A stretch of DNA of 64,000 nucleotides from Entonaema liquescens. Taxonomy: Eukaryota; Ascomycota; Sordariomycetes; Xylariales; Xylariaceae. The stretch covers positions 124,001 to 188,000 of the forward strand of contig CADCSX010000007.1 in NCBI GenBank assembly GCA_902805475.1, written 5' to 3'. This document shows positions 33,221 to 43,791 of this stretch, piece after piece; the stretch's first letter is position 1, and each line of letters opens with the position of its first letter. Position numbers and translations under genes: made by a program. The notes below the pieces were generated by a model that searched no databases, was not told the DNA's origin, and worked only from the letters and a program-made list of their open reading frames with translations.

Positions 33221-35239
33221 TTGGCAAAGTCACTTCTGTATTCATTACAGACATCAAGTAGGTACCTATCGCGCTACTTTTTAAGATCCTTGCATAAGAT
33301 TTATCAACTGCAGATTTGTAAATTGACAATCGCGATTAGGAAATTTGGTGGAAAACTGTTGATTTTTTTCTTCGTCCAAACTAAAGGAAAAGAGAAATTG
33401 AATTCCTTTGGGAAAAAAAAAGGTATCGTGACCTCTCATTTTTTATTTTCTCACGTCAATCCGAGTCTTACGGCAGCACAACGCCACATGCCTGTACCCA
33501 ATGAATTTTCATACCCTCTCAATTTTGCAGTCAATATTTCCTAGTTTCGCATGCGCCCGATCCAAAATCTAAATACCCTCATTTTTTCGCTTTGATAGTA
33601 GTCCACTAGCAGTGCACACATCACGATGTACATTAAGCGATTCTTCATTTATCCCTAGTGTACTAAAATGCCTTGGCCGAATAATGTTCCCCGCCGAGCT
33701 AAAAGCTTAGACCACAGGGAACTTGTGTTGTAGCGTCAGTGGCATAAAGGAAATTTCATAAAAAAGGGCGCACTAACCAATATTTGGGTTGTGCTATAGT
33801 CCGTGCGCGAAACAGGCAGAAAGTGCAAAATTTGCAAGTGGCTAAGGCTACCTCACCAACGTTCCTTCTACCTCATTACCTCTTACATACTCAGATACTT
33901 TCCCACGGTTCCTCAACCTGCACCCCTCCCCAATCCGCACAGTTCGTTCCCTCTACTTTTCCCTTTCTCACACCAAGGTACTCCGTACTTCTGCTGAACC
34001 ACGATACATTTGGTTCTCATTCCCTGTCATTGCAACAACAACATTCAAACCCCAACCTCACCTCGAATCTTTTGTTCACCGGCGTCGGTGCCTGCTGCGC
34101 GCGCGCCCACTTTCGATTGACTAAACCCTTCTTGTCACTTTCTTTCCCACGGGTTTGTCTAACAGTTTATCCCAGCTTAGCAGCAAAGTCGCCAGTCTAC
34201 CTGCGCAGTACCAGGTGACAGACGCGTCAGTTGTATCTCGGGATCAAGTCGCCTCAAGTCGCCTCGAGGTTGAGAACACACAAAACCGCTGTACGCTTGT
34301 ACGCGCGACTGAGTATTGATTGCCCGTCCTCGCCCATTTCTAGTAGGAGGCAACAAAGTTTCAACGTCGCTGCAGACTTTATGCACTGCGGATTGACCAT
34401 CGCATACTTCTAATTGCCCGTAAGTTTCAGTACCTCTACTTTTCTCATTTTTTCCTTCAATCAGTTGTATTCCGGTATTTCCTTCGCGATCCCCACTATC
34501 GACATCATCACCCGTCGCCTGCATCAACAGAACAAAAAAAAATATTCAGATGCGCGACTATTCAAGATAACGCGTGTTTGGATCAACACTCCAACCAAAA
34601 CCTTCACGATGCTGCCGACTTGTGGCATTGCTCTGGCATCAGCCATCAGCAATATCGTAATATAAAAAAAAAACAAAAACACACGTTGTCAACTAAAATT
34701 GCCCTTCGCCCCTCCAACTTCCTCAAGCAATGCAGATACACCATAGCCTGCTCATATTACAATTTTCGCGGTAACATTTTATCATCGTCACCACTACTTC
34801 CGCTACTACTCACCTCTCACCATCATTACCACTTAAACAACTACCTGTCATACCATGTCCTTTCTTTGTCGCCTTTTCCCATTCGTCCTTCTTTTTTTCG
34901 TTGGACCAGTGGTAAATTTTTGTTTTGTCCCCCCTTCTGCCGCCGCTGTTACTTTTCCCTTACTCTTGCGCACCTCGCCTACCTACTTCGCCTCTTTGTC
35001 GCTGCGCGGAATAATTCTCTTATTTCTCACCTGTACATTCCCCCCCTTTCCCCTCTACTTACAATCAATTTTTAAATTTGTTCCTCCAAGTTTTTCCTGC
35101 TCAGTCCCGTTTTATTTTATCCCCCCTCCTTTTTCAAGCTTTAGCTTTGTTCCATGCACTTTTGATTTTCCCAAGTTGTATCGGGAACAAAGAAACCTTT
35201 AGGTATTGTAGCTGACGCTAAGTTTGCCCTTTTCAGATC
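33221..35239 (+). promoter_or_regulatory. Pyrimidine-rich upstream/leader region of the two-SANT gene
   Basis: About 2 kb upstream of the Met at 35240. From about 33880 to 35150 the plus strand is strongly C/T-rich with many small upstream ATGs. A TTTTCAG acceptor lies 4 nt before the chosen ATG, suggesting an intron in the 5' untranslated region. This resembles the long pyrimidine-rich leaders of some fungal regulatory genes; translational control by upstream ORFs is inference. Open frames here, such as 33784-34218, follow composition and show no domains. Confidence 0.45.
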
Positions 35240-36935
35240 ATGCAGCAGTGGCAGGTCGGTCCCATGCCGACGGATTACCCGGTCTACACCAACTCCACTC
35301 AGCACGCGAACGATGGCATGCAGTAAGTACATCTTCTTTTTCTCTACTTCCAAGTTCCTCAAGTACTGTACTTGTTCAATTTGTTTCCCCGACTATATAC
35401 ATGTTCCCCATTTCCCCCTCTCCGCTACCCCCTTCGTCTACCCCAGATGGCTCGTACACATATACCACCATCCTCGTTGTATAGAGGACATGGTCATATA
35501 TGTACCAAATGTATACCTGTCGTCTCAGTCATGGACCTGTCCCGCAAACATACATCCCAGGTCAACAAGTCCCTGCTCCACTGCGAGTGGCAGGACCCCT
35601 GGTGATAGCCTCATCTTTTCCTTCGATACAAACCTGGCAATACCCACCTACCCTGCAGCCCAGACTACTTCATAACACCCCTGCTCTTCCTACTAGCTGA
35701 ACGACACCTATTCTTCCGCCTTACTTTATACCAACTGTTGTCGATTCGGAATGTTCAATGCTGTGCAGCCATGATTGCATCGCGTCTTGCTGTTGTCGCT
35801 CTCAGCAATACCAAGTCGTATCGGTATGCTAACATTCTTCTGTGATACAGCCCTAACCACCCTTACCAAGCCGACATGTCACGTCGGACTGAGTTTACTG
35901 GTTATACGCCGCAGCCTCCGAATCCCGGTGCTCAGCTGCATCCGTCGCATGGTCAGCAGCATCATCAGCAACTACCTCAGCACCAGCAGCATCAGAACCA
36001 GCCGCATCAACAGCCTCACGGTCCCCATGGGCAGCATCCCCATCATCAACCCCACCAGCCTCCACACCAGGCACAGCAGCACCATGCTGCCACACCGGTC
36101 CCAGCTCCGATGACCAACCTACCTGCAGTCGCGCCTTCTCAACAGTCGACTCCTACCCAAGCCTCCGCCCCGGCTCCACGCGGTCGTAAGCGCGCCGCAC
36201 CTGGCCATCAGCAGCAGGCTCATCAACAGCCGCACGCACCAACTGTCAACCCGGCGACTCCCGCACCGACTGCAACGACCGGCCCCGCTGCTTCGAGCAC
36301 ACCCGCTCCTGCGCCGGCCCCCACCCCAGTCTCCGCGGCACCCCAACCACCGATGCAGGTCACTCCCGTCGTCCCGCCGGCGGTTCCCACCAAGGAAGAG
36401 GCTAGCACTCCGGTTGTGCCACCACCGGCCAAGAAGAGCCGAACGAATACCCCCTGGACGCCTGCCGAGGAGTTGCGACTAAAGCAGATGAGAGATGCGG
36501 GCAACAGCTGGGCCGAAATTGCTAAAGTGAGTTAGCCTTAGATTGATGCTCTCAGAAAGTTTGACTAACTTGAGCAATAACAGACTTTCCCGACACGAAC
36601 CGAAGGTAGCGTGAAGAAGCACTGGTACAAGGTACGTATTTGCGCACTATGTTCTACGCCCTGTTCCCTGTTGCCAATGACTGTCTAGGACATGCATTAT
36701 GCCGAGTTTGCCGAAGACGAGAGCCAAGCGCTCCTCAGCGCCATCAAAGATTACGAGAACAACAAGTGGAAGACTATCGGCCAGAAAGTTGGGAAGCCCG
36801 CTAAGGTTAGTCATTCCCTATACTCAAAACACCTGCCGAGTTATATACCCTTGCTAATCATTGTTACTATAGGCTTGTGAACAATATGCCAAGGAGCATT
36901 TTCCAGAATTGTTCTCTACGCAAAAGGCACGTTAA
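35240..36935 (+). CDS. P/Q/H-rich protein with two SANT/Myb repeats
   Basis: Probable nuclear regulator. Visible exons: 35240-35322 (MQQWQVGPMPTDYPVY start), 35529-35601 (HGPVPQTYIPGQQVPAPL), 35851-36526, 36584-36631, 36689-36805 and 36873-36935. The large exon has a Gln/His/Pro-rich stretch (35930-36090), then an Ala/Pro-rich linker and a basic KKSRTNTPW segment. The first SANT repeat runs TPWTPAEELRLKQMRDAGNS, WAEIAKTFPTRTEGSVKKHW across two introns. The second begins YAEFAEDESQALLSAIKDYE and continues NNKWKTIGQKVGKPAKACEQ. It ends HFPELFSTQKAR. The last three introns splice cleanly. Joining 35601 to 35851 does not keep phase (exon 2 ends phase 0; exon 3 needs two leading bases), so an exon may be missing or mis-set there. 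The DNA target is unknown. Confidence 0.82.
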
Positions 36936-38686
36936 GAAAGCCCAGGCTCTAGGCCCTACATTTCGTTCTGAGTCCCATTTCTGGCGTTGGCACACACCCT
37001 ATATGCTTCGATCTGCTCATTCTTGTCAGGTTTTGTAAGAGAACAGGCTCTATGAGTTCACTCTTCGGCAATCCCACCAGCACGTTGGGACTAGACTTTC
37101 ACAACTTCATGACCTCTGGTTGTACCACGACATGGGATGAAGGGAGATTAACGACACGACGGCGTATCATCCCACTCCCGTTTTCGTCTGTAGTTCTGTT
37201 TCGGTATATTTTTCGGCAAGGATACGGTTTTCTTTTTCTTTTCACAGCACGATTCCCCCACGGGAGAATGGATGGATTGTCAAATTACGGTATTCGGGAA
37301 GAATCAGATTTGTATTCTGTGGTCTCGAATGATTACGTCTCGAGGCATTGTGGTAGGCGGGTTGAGGGATTATTACTACAAAAAAAGAAGTCATTGAAAA
37401 ACCATAGTGATGTTAACGCGTGACTATGGTTCAATCAGACGTGCTCTTAGGAGGTTTTAATGCGGGGCTGTAAGGAGGTGAAAGCAATTGATTTACTACG
37501 CGATTCGCAGTCAATAGATGAGTCCTTTTTAATATCCGTCGTTTTGCAAGCCCCTTATACTAGGAGATTCGCAGCGGTGCTCTCTCCCCTCTAATATACC
37601 TTGATACCTTAATGGTACTAGGTGTGAAGGTAACTAATTAAATACTACAGTTACCGATTACTTTTATTTAAGTCCCATGTGCTGAACTTGCCTGTATGTT
37701 CATAACCTAAAACGGAATTTAATGTTGGGATTCTTTTCGTTGCCTCCCTTTCCTCTTATTTTACTTATAGTGTAACACTCTTTGAATGTTTTTTTCCCCA
37801 TTCAAATAAGTGAACCTTATCACACCCTTCTTCTATTGAGAAAGCAAATGGTTATGGATATCTGTAATTTTACTGGTAAAGTAGATGGACTACAAGGGGC
37901 GACCACTGCTGACTTACTCCGAGACGCTTTGATGCCACCTAGTATATGCTGTGTGCCCTAGGCAGGTGAGTTCACTAGCATCCACCAGAATGCCGACACA
38001 ATTCCGACGCCTTAGATTGTGGTTTAAGGATAGGGAAAGAAGATTTTACTGGCCGCGCAACTACTTAGCGTCAACCCTTGTGTACTGCTGGAAAGTTAAC
38101 CTTGGAAACTTCTCGGAAGAAACAGGTAAAACCAGCTCCAATAAGCTCGCGGTATACCTTCGCCGACCCTATAAGACCTCGCTCTTCATCTAGCCTGGCT
38201 AGCCGGAAAGGCTATGTTGTCACTCATAATGCCTGGGGAACATATAAGGGACAAAGGTAACTTCTAAGGCGGAAGCAAGACGAGGGGAAAAAAAAGAGAG
38301 ATTACACGTAGTCCTATATTTACTATCTTCCCCCGTGCTTCCCCCCGTTCTCTTGCTATAATATCATCTATAGATGAGATAGAGGTGGGCGGGGAGAACA
38401 AGAGAGTTGAGCGAGTGCCTAGCCGTGCCGTATGAGCGCCAAAAAGGGGTTGAAGGAAGAAACACGCACGAGCAGACGGGCGGACGCATACATTTCAAAC
38501 GTGACGGATTTGCATGTGCGTGCCCGACGAGAGGGGGCGTCTTACGATTTTTTTTCTCTCTCCTTTCGAAACTAAACCTACCTTACCTTACCTATCTAAC
38601 TTACGCTAGTTAGTTGTTATTATTATTATTATTCTTGTTTCTTCTTCTGGCGATGTGGAGATAGCAAGCAAGCAAGCAAGCAAGCC
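36936..38686. other. 3' flank and intergenic sequence
   Basis: About 1.75 kb after the two-SANT gene. The first few hundred bases are probably 3' untranslated. (TTA)n lies near 38617-38632 and (AGCA)n near 38664-38685, the latter immediately before the Nudix-like ATG. No convincing gene otherwise. Confidence 0.55.
38664..38685. repeat. (AGCA)n repeat abutting a start codon
   Basis: About five units end 1-2 nt before the ATG at 38687, placing a length-variable repeat in the translation-initiation context of the Nudix-like gene. Confidence 0.8.
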
Positions 38687-39633
38687 ATGTCGACGTTCAG
38701 GAAGACGACGCTGTCGCACGCGCAGAAGACGGTGCTCGCCATGTCCCGCGCGCAGTACCTCGAGGACATCCGCGCCACGCGGCCCGCCGACAAGCTCTTC
38801 GCGGCCCGCATGGACGCGCACAGTTCGGCCCTCGGTCCTGTTGCTGCGCCGCTCGACGACCGCCCTGGACCCTCTTCTTCTTCCCTTCCCCTTCTTCCCC
38901 TCCTCCTTCTCCTTATGCTCGCTGGAGTAGTGGTGGTGGCGGTCGTCATAGCAATAGTAAACAACACCAGCAACAGCAACAGCAGCTTTTCGTCGGCGAG
39001 GGCTTGTGGGAACTCCCCGGGGGCAAGGTGCGCGAAGCAGACTTCTGCATCTCGGCGGCGGTGGCGCGGCGGGTGGCCGAGCAGACGGGGTTGCGGGTGG
39101 TGCGGGTGCTGGGCGCGCTGCAGGACGTGCGGCGGGTCGTCGAGGTGCGGATTCTGGACTGGGACGACGACGGCGTGGGGATCTTTACCGCGGGCGGGAG
39201 TAGTAGCGGGAACCTATCCGTGTTAGACGGGGCGACGCTGACTTCGGCTACGGGGTCGTCGGGTGGGAATAGCAGTAGTAGTGGTGGTAGTGGTGTTAGT
39301 GGTGGTAGTGGTGTTAGTGGTGGTGGTGGTGGTAATAGTGGTAGGGGAGGAGGAGGAGGGACAGGGGTTAGGGGGAGGGGGAGTACGGGCTCGTCGCAGT
39401 CGCAGTCGCGGCGGTCGCCGATACATAATCCGCAACTGGTGCTGCGGGAGGAGTGCCTGCAGCTGAATTACGCGGTGCTCGTGCAGAACCACGAGGACCT
39501 GGCTGTCAGGTCGCCCGAGCACGACGAGTTGGTCTGGGCGAGCTTTAGCCGCGCCGAGGCGCTGGCTATGCCGGAGGAGCTGAGGACTGTTGTTCATCAA
39601 GGTTTGGCGTTTGCGGGGGAGTATTTGTTTTGA
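38687..39633 (+). CDS. Nudix-hydrolase-like gene, conserved parts in three reading frames
   Basis: Nudix enzymes hydrolyse nucleoside diphosphates linked to other moieties. Family-like segments appear in order but in different frames. Frame 1 (38687 to about 38818) encodes MSTFRKTTLSHAQKTVLAMS and YLEDIRATRPADKLFAARMD. Frame 2 (from 38820) encodes the strand TVRPSVLLLRRS, then runs to a stop near 38930. Frame 3 (open through 39633) encodes LFVGEGLWELPGGKV, the Nudix box with ARRVAEQTG, and a C-terminal LQLNYAVLVQNHEDLAVRSP and HDELVWASFSRAEALAM. The Nudix RExxEE core reads RRVAEQ, so two of the three acidic positions are changed. A Gly/Ser-rich insertion of GGSGVS-type repeats lies at about 39258-39375. 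Two single-base shifts (near 38819 and in the CT tract 38865-38915) explain it better than an intron, so it may be a pseudogene or contain sequence errors. Confidence 0.6.
39258..39375 (+). repeat. GGT/AGT trinucleotide-rich tract in the Nudix-like frame
   Basis: Imperfect trinucleotide repeat encoding Gly/Ser/Val repeats (SGGSGVSGGSGVSGGGG) in the open frame, and Thr-rich translations on the opposite strand. It inserts between the Nudix box and the final beta-strands. Confidence 0.8.
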
Positions 39634-42319
39634 AATGGGGTTGGTAAGGGTTAGGATGGTCTACGCATTACAGGCTAGTATTATCTTGGTGTTTTTGCTG
39701 TTATTTACACGGGAACGTTGTTATGTACCTATTAAGGGGTCTGGATACCTGCCTACCTATATATTACCTATATATGGAACCAAGATTGGGGGATGTTGTA
39801 TATAGATGGTTCACATTATCTATCTAAAAGTCTTCTGGATATACTGTTCTCTGAGTATCACTCCCCTATCTATGGTAGACTCTCTATATCGGTTATGTGG
39901 TGGGATCTTGAGAGTCGCGATCCCGTTATGGCTATGAATATTTGTTATATCATAAGATGTAGTCTTGCGATATACTAATACTAAGCCAGACTCGATGTGG
40001 CAAGCGTGGAATGCCAGTAGGCTATCCCTTGATACGAGATGACCTCGACTTATTAATTCGGGATCATACATTGTTCCTCAAGCTTTCCTCGGGCCGTGAT
40101 CTTGTTTACAAACATATTAGCTTGCTTCCGTGCCATCGGAAGGCGTGGTTATCTCAATCTATTTATCCCTTCAACCAACAAACATGATCGGATCCTTCCG
40201 TGGAAAATAAAAGTCCGGGGTGCATAAGATGCTGTTTTGTATGTAAGCGGCCGTACAGTAATATCGACGTCACTTATCCGATTCCATCCCTGACAATTTA
40301 CCAGGACCTCTTCTCTGGGATTTTGGCAATGTCTAAGACAAGGGGATAGCGAGAAAGCCATGCATGTAATTCAAAAGAAGGGTTCAAATGAATATTTTTC
40401 GATTCGTTCTGGAGATTGATACGTGGGTTTTGACTAAGAATGAGTCTCTTGAAGGAATCATGCCGTGACACGATGCATGGCCGAAGTGATTGGTCCTCGT
40501 CTTCTATCTCTTACATTTCCCGCGGATCCCGCTTCGCCCCAGCGCTGCTTTGAGCCGGCGCAGTGCAGCCTTCCTACCGAATCTCCGTACGATACAAGGT
40601 TCCATTCAGATGTCGTTCAATGCCGGAGCTTACCCTCCTCGCTACTAAATTCTCGGCGGACTGCTTTTTTTAATTGTTTTTTTTTTTTTTATAACGCATA
40701 CGAGATTAGGCTTGTCTCTAGCCTGGCTGTCTAGTTATTCACGCTTCTGAGAACGGACGTATACGACGCTTAGCGCACGGAAGCTGAATATTGTCACAAT
40801 GACCTTGTGAGTTAGCTTAGACATGGGCAGCTTGGCATGTTTATTAGCTGAGTTTATTAGGATGTCTTAGAAATCGTAGAAATGTTAGAGACATCAGGGT
40901 AGGTGTACGTGGATGTAAGTAAACACCGCGTTACACATAGCGTAGTAATCGTCGACTTGCAGATTCCTAAATTGACATCTTTTTCTAAATATGGGAGGTA
41001 TGTTTTAGAGTAGAGCCTCGAATGTTATTGGTTTTCTTGGGAACTTTCGAGTCATGTTAGTTAATTGATGATGACCGATCAGTTTTAGTTCGAATTGTGA
41101 GAAATACGAGAAAAAGGCACTTTGAATGAACACAGTACTGGTACGGGTTTATAAGTCATCATATGCACTGTAATGGTAACACGACCCAATGAGATCAGAG
41201 ATATCATGTTAAGCTCCACCCCTCCAAACGGCTGTCAATCAAAAAGCCTGCAGAACCTGTCAGGCAATCAGAATTCATCTGGTACCTTTCCTAGCGCTTT
41301 AAGCTACAGCTGGTACAAACAACGGTGGAACTCAATTCGCTCTGACCCACAAGGTACCTGAGTACTATATTCGACTATTCCCAAGGAAGTAACTTACAGT
41401 AGCATTTTCCTGCATTTTTCTGCATCTCCTTTCCTATTAGCAGTTTCTTCAGGCCTATCCCCAACCCATCCCAACCCATCCTAATGAAGATCCCAGACGT
41501 GAGATCCCAGGCATTATGCCAGCCGAGGATAGGCTCTCGAACATTCGGGCTTCACGCCATATTTCCCTCCCAGTCTGTAGTCTGTTCACACGCCACGCTT
41601 TTCTTTCCCCTTCCCCTTCCACTTCCCCCCATACTATCCTATACTATCCGTATCGTATTCTTCCTACCCGCCCCATAAGGTAGTTCCTCGTTTTACCAAT
41701 TTTTTGGTGATTCCTTTCGCTTTGCCGTTTGTATGCATTTCTAGCGGGTGGTGGCTGTGAATCTCTTTTTTGTGCCCATCGTATATTCAACTCTCGCTAG
41801 TTAAATACCTTTGTCTATATTTTATAATAAACCAGTCGTTATTCGAACCCTCCATACAAAAGAGGTTTTCCGCCTCGATCGCTTCCGGATTACTCTCGTT
41901 TGAAACACCCGATATAAAGCACGGCCTACTTTAGTTGTAAATATTTGAAAGTGGCCTATGCATAAGGGAGATCGCAGTTTGTTGTTGCTTGTATATATAT
42001 ATAAGTCGACAAACTTGTTGAGCCTCTTCCTCCCCTTTGTCGGGAATCATACGCACGCCTTCCTCACTGTTGTGTTTGCTTTCCAAGTGTAACACCTGTA
42101 GAGGAAGTGTCAGTTGCTGTGGACTGAGTCAGATATCCACCAACTGATAATATATACTCACATATTCTCCCCGGCTTCGTTCGCGTTTATACGCCTTCGA
42201 ATATCCTGTGTTGTATATAAATACACAGACGCGATTCGGCCACTCTCAATTGCGGTACATACTTTACCGATATAATAATAATACCTTGCCTTAATATTAG
42301 TCACATCAACATCTACAAG
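39634..42319. other. Intergenic, no gene seen; promoter of CRH gene at the right end
   Basis: About 2.7 kb. It contains a T-rich run at about 40677-40691 and a duplicated CCCAACCCAT near 41461-41480. No coding family was recognised on either strand. The last few hundred bases form the upstream region of the CRH-family gene. Confidence 0.55.
42214..42223 (+). promoter_or_regulatory. Putative TATA box of the CRH-family gene
   Basis: TATATAAATA lies 106 bp upstream of the ATG at 42320, a suitable distance for a TATA element with a leader of about 70 nt. Position and match only. Confidence 0.5.
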
Positions 42320-43791
42320 ATGCTTCGATCGATACCGACCTTAGCCGTGGCCTTGTTGGGCGCGACCACTGTACTGGCTCAGGATTCCTCGCCCCAATGT
42401 TCTCTTACCAAGAAGTGCCCAGAGGAAACTCCTTGCTGCTCCCGTAAGAGACCACTCTTCTACCTAGTGCTTTAACGCGCAGCCTTCTAACTAAATCAAA
42501 TTATAGAATATGGCCAATGTGGTGTTGGCGCATACTGCCTTGGTGGATGCGATCCGCGCATGTCTTTTTCTCTCGATTCATGTGTTCCTGAGCCCGTGTG
42601 CCAGTCTAGGACCATGAAGATGGACAACACCGACCGCATCGTTGATGCTTCGAAATACCTTGGTGACGCCTCCAAGGCTGATTGGGTCGCACAGGGCACT
42701 CCTCTCACCCACGGTGGCAACGTCCTCTTAACCATGCCAGCTCATTCAGCCGGAACCGTCCTCGCATCGACTGTCTATATGTGGTACGGCAATGTGAAGG
42801 CCAGGATAAAGACGTCGAAGGACGCCGGTGTCGTTACGGCTTTCATTCTGCTCAGTGATGTGAAGGACGAGATCGATTTTGAGTGGGTTGGTACCCAACT
42901 GGATATTGTCCAGACGAACTACTACTTCCAGGGCATACCCAACTGTAAGATCCCAGCATACCCTAAGGGGGAGATTATATGAACCGTCGTTTGCTAATTA
43001 GCTCTTTAGATACTCATTCTGGTAATATCACCGACTCGTCCATCAAGAACACTAACACCGAATGGCACACATACGAGATCAGATGGACCCCAGAGAAAAT
43101 CGAGTGGGTGGTAGACGACAAGGTTGGCCGAACGTGGGAGAAGTCCAAAACCTGGAACTCTACTACCAACCAATGGGAGTTCCCCCAGACACCCTCCCGA
43201 GTCCAACTTTCTATCTGGCCTGGTGGTGATGAGAAGAACGCCAAGGGCACGGTTGACTGGGCTGGTGGATATATCGACTGGGAGAGTGAGGCTATCAAGA
43301 AGGACAAGTACTACTACGCCACCGTCGGCGAGGTAACCATCGACTGTTACAAGACGGATAAGGCACCCGGTACCAACTCGGGCAAGGGCTACATCTACAA
43401 GGACGCAAAAGGTACTAACGATACCGTTGAGGACAGCGACGACAACACAGTTCTGAAGTCGCTGTTGGGTACTGGCCTGGATATGGACAAGGACTACCCT
43501 AAGGACTCGAGCGCAACATCGGGCACCCAAGATGTCATTCCCGGCCTGAGCGGAGGCGGGCCTGGTACTAATGGTCAGGCCGCCGGTGGTGCTAACGGCG
43601 GCAGCGGTTCGGGCAGCGGTGCTACTCCCGCCGGTGGCAGCAGCGCACCCGGCTGCACGGAGAGCTTCCAACAGGACTGTAGTGGTAGCGGCGCTTCCGA
43701 CAACCCGAACAACGGTGTACGACCTGAGCGCATGTTGGGGGCGAGCGCCTTTGCTGCTCTCGTTGCCGTCGGCGCCATGCTCTGGATTTAA
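42320..43791 (+). CDS. GPI-anchored CRH-family glucan-chitin transglycosylase (GH16, CBM18)
   Basis: Cell-wall enzyme that cross-links chitin to beta-glucans. Three exons, 42320-42443, 42507-42944 and 43010-43791, give 447 residues. A signal peptide covers residues 1-21 (MLRSIPTLAVALLGATTVLA). A Cys-rich chitin-binding (CBM18-like) module follows: CSLTKKCPEETPCCSQYGQC and GVGAYCLGGCDPRMSFSLDS. The GH16 domain has the catalytic DEIDFE at 162-167 (nucleophile Glu163, acid/base Glu167), with QTNYYFQGIPN, EWHTYEIRWTPEKIEWVVDD and RVQLSIWPGGDEKNAKGTVD typical of Crh1/Utr2. A Gly/Ser-rich linker leads to a hydrophobic tail, GASAFAALVAVGAMLWI, expected to be replaced by a GPI anchor. The CBM18 places it with Utr2/Crh2-like members. 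Introns interrupt the CBM18 and the GH16 domains. Confidence 0.95.

Noticed and set aside
33784..34218. Open frame of 144 codons
   Set aside because: It follows the C/T bias of the leader region, overlaps other equally long frames and shows no domain.
43006..43671. 221-codon open frame antisense to the CRH-family gene
   Set aside because: Shadow of conserved GH16 coding sequence; no motif of its own.
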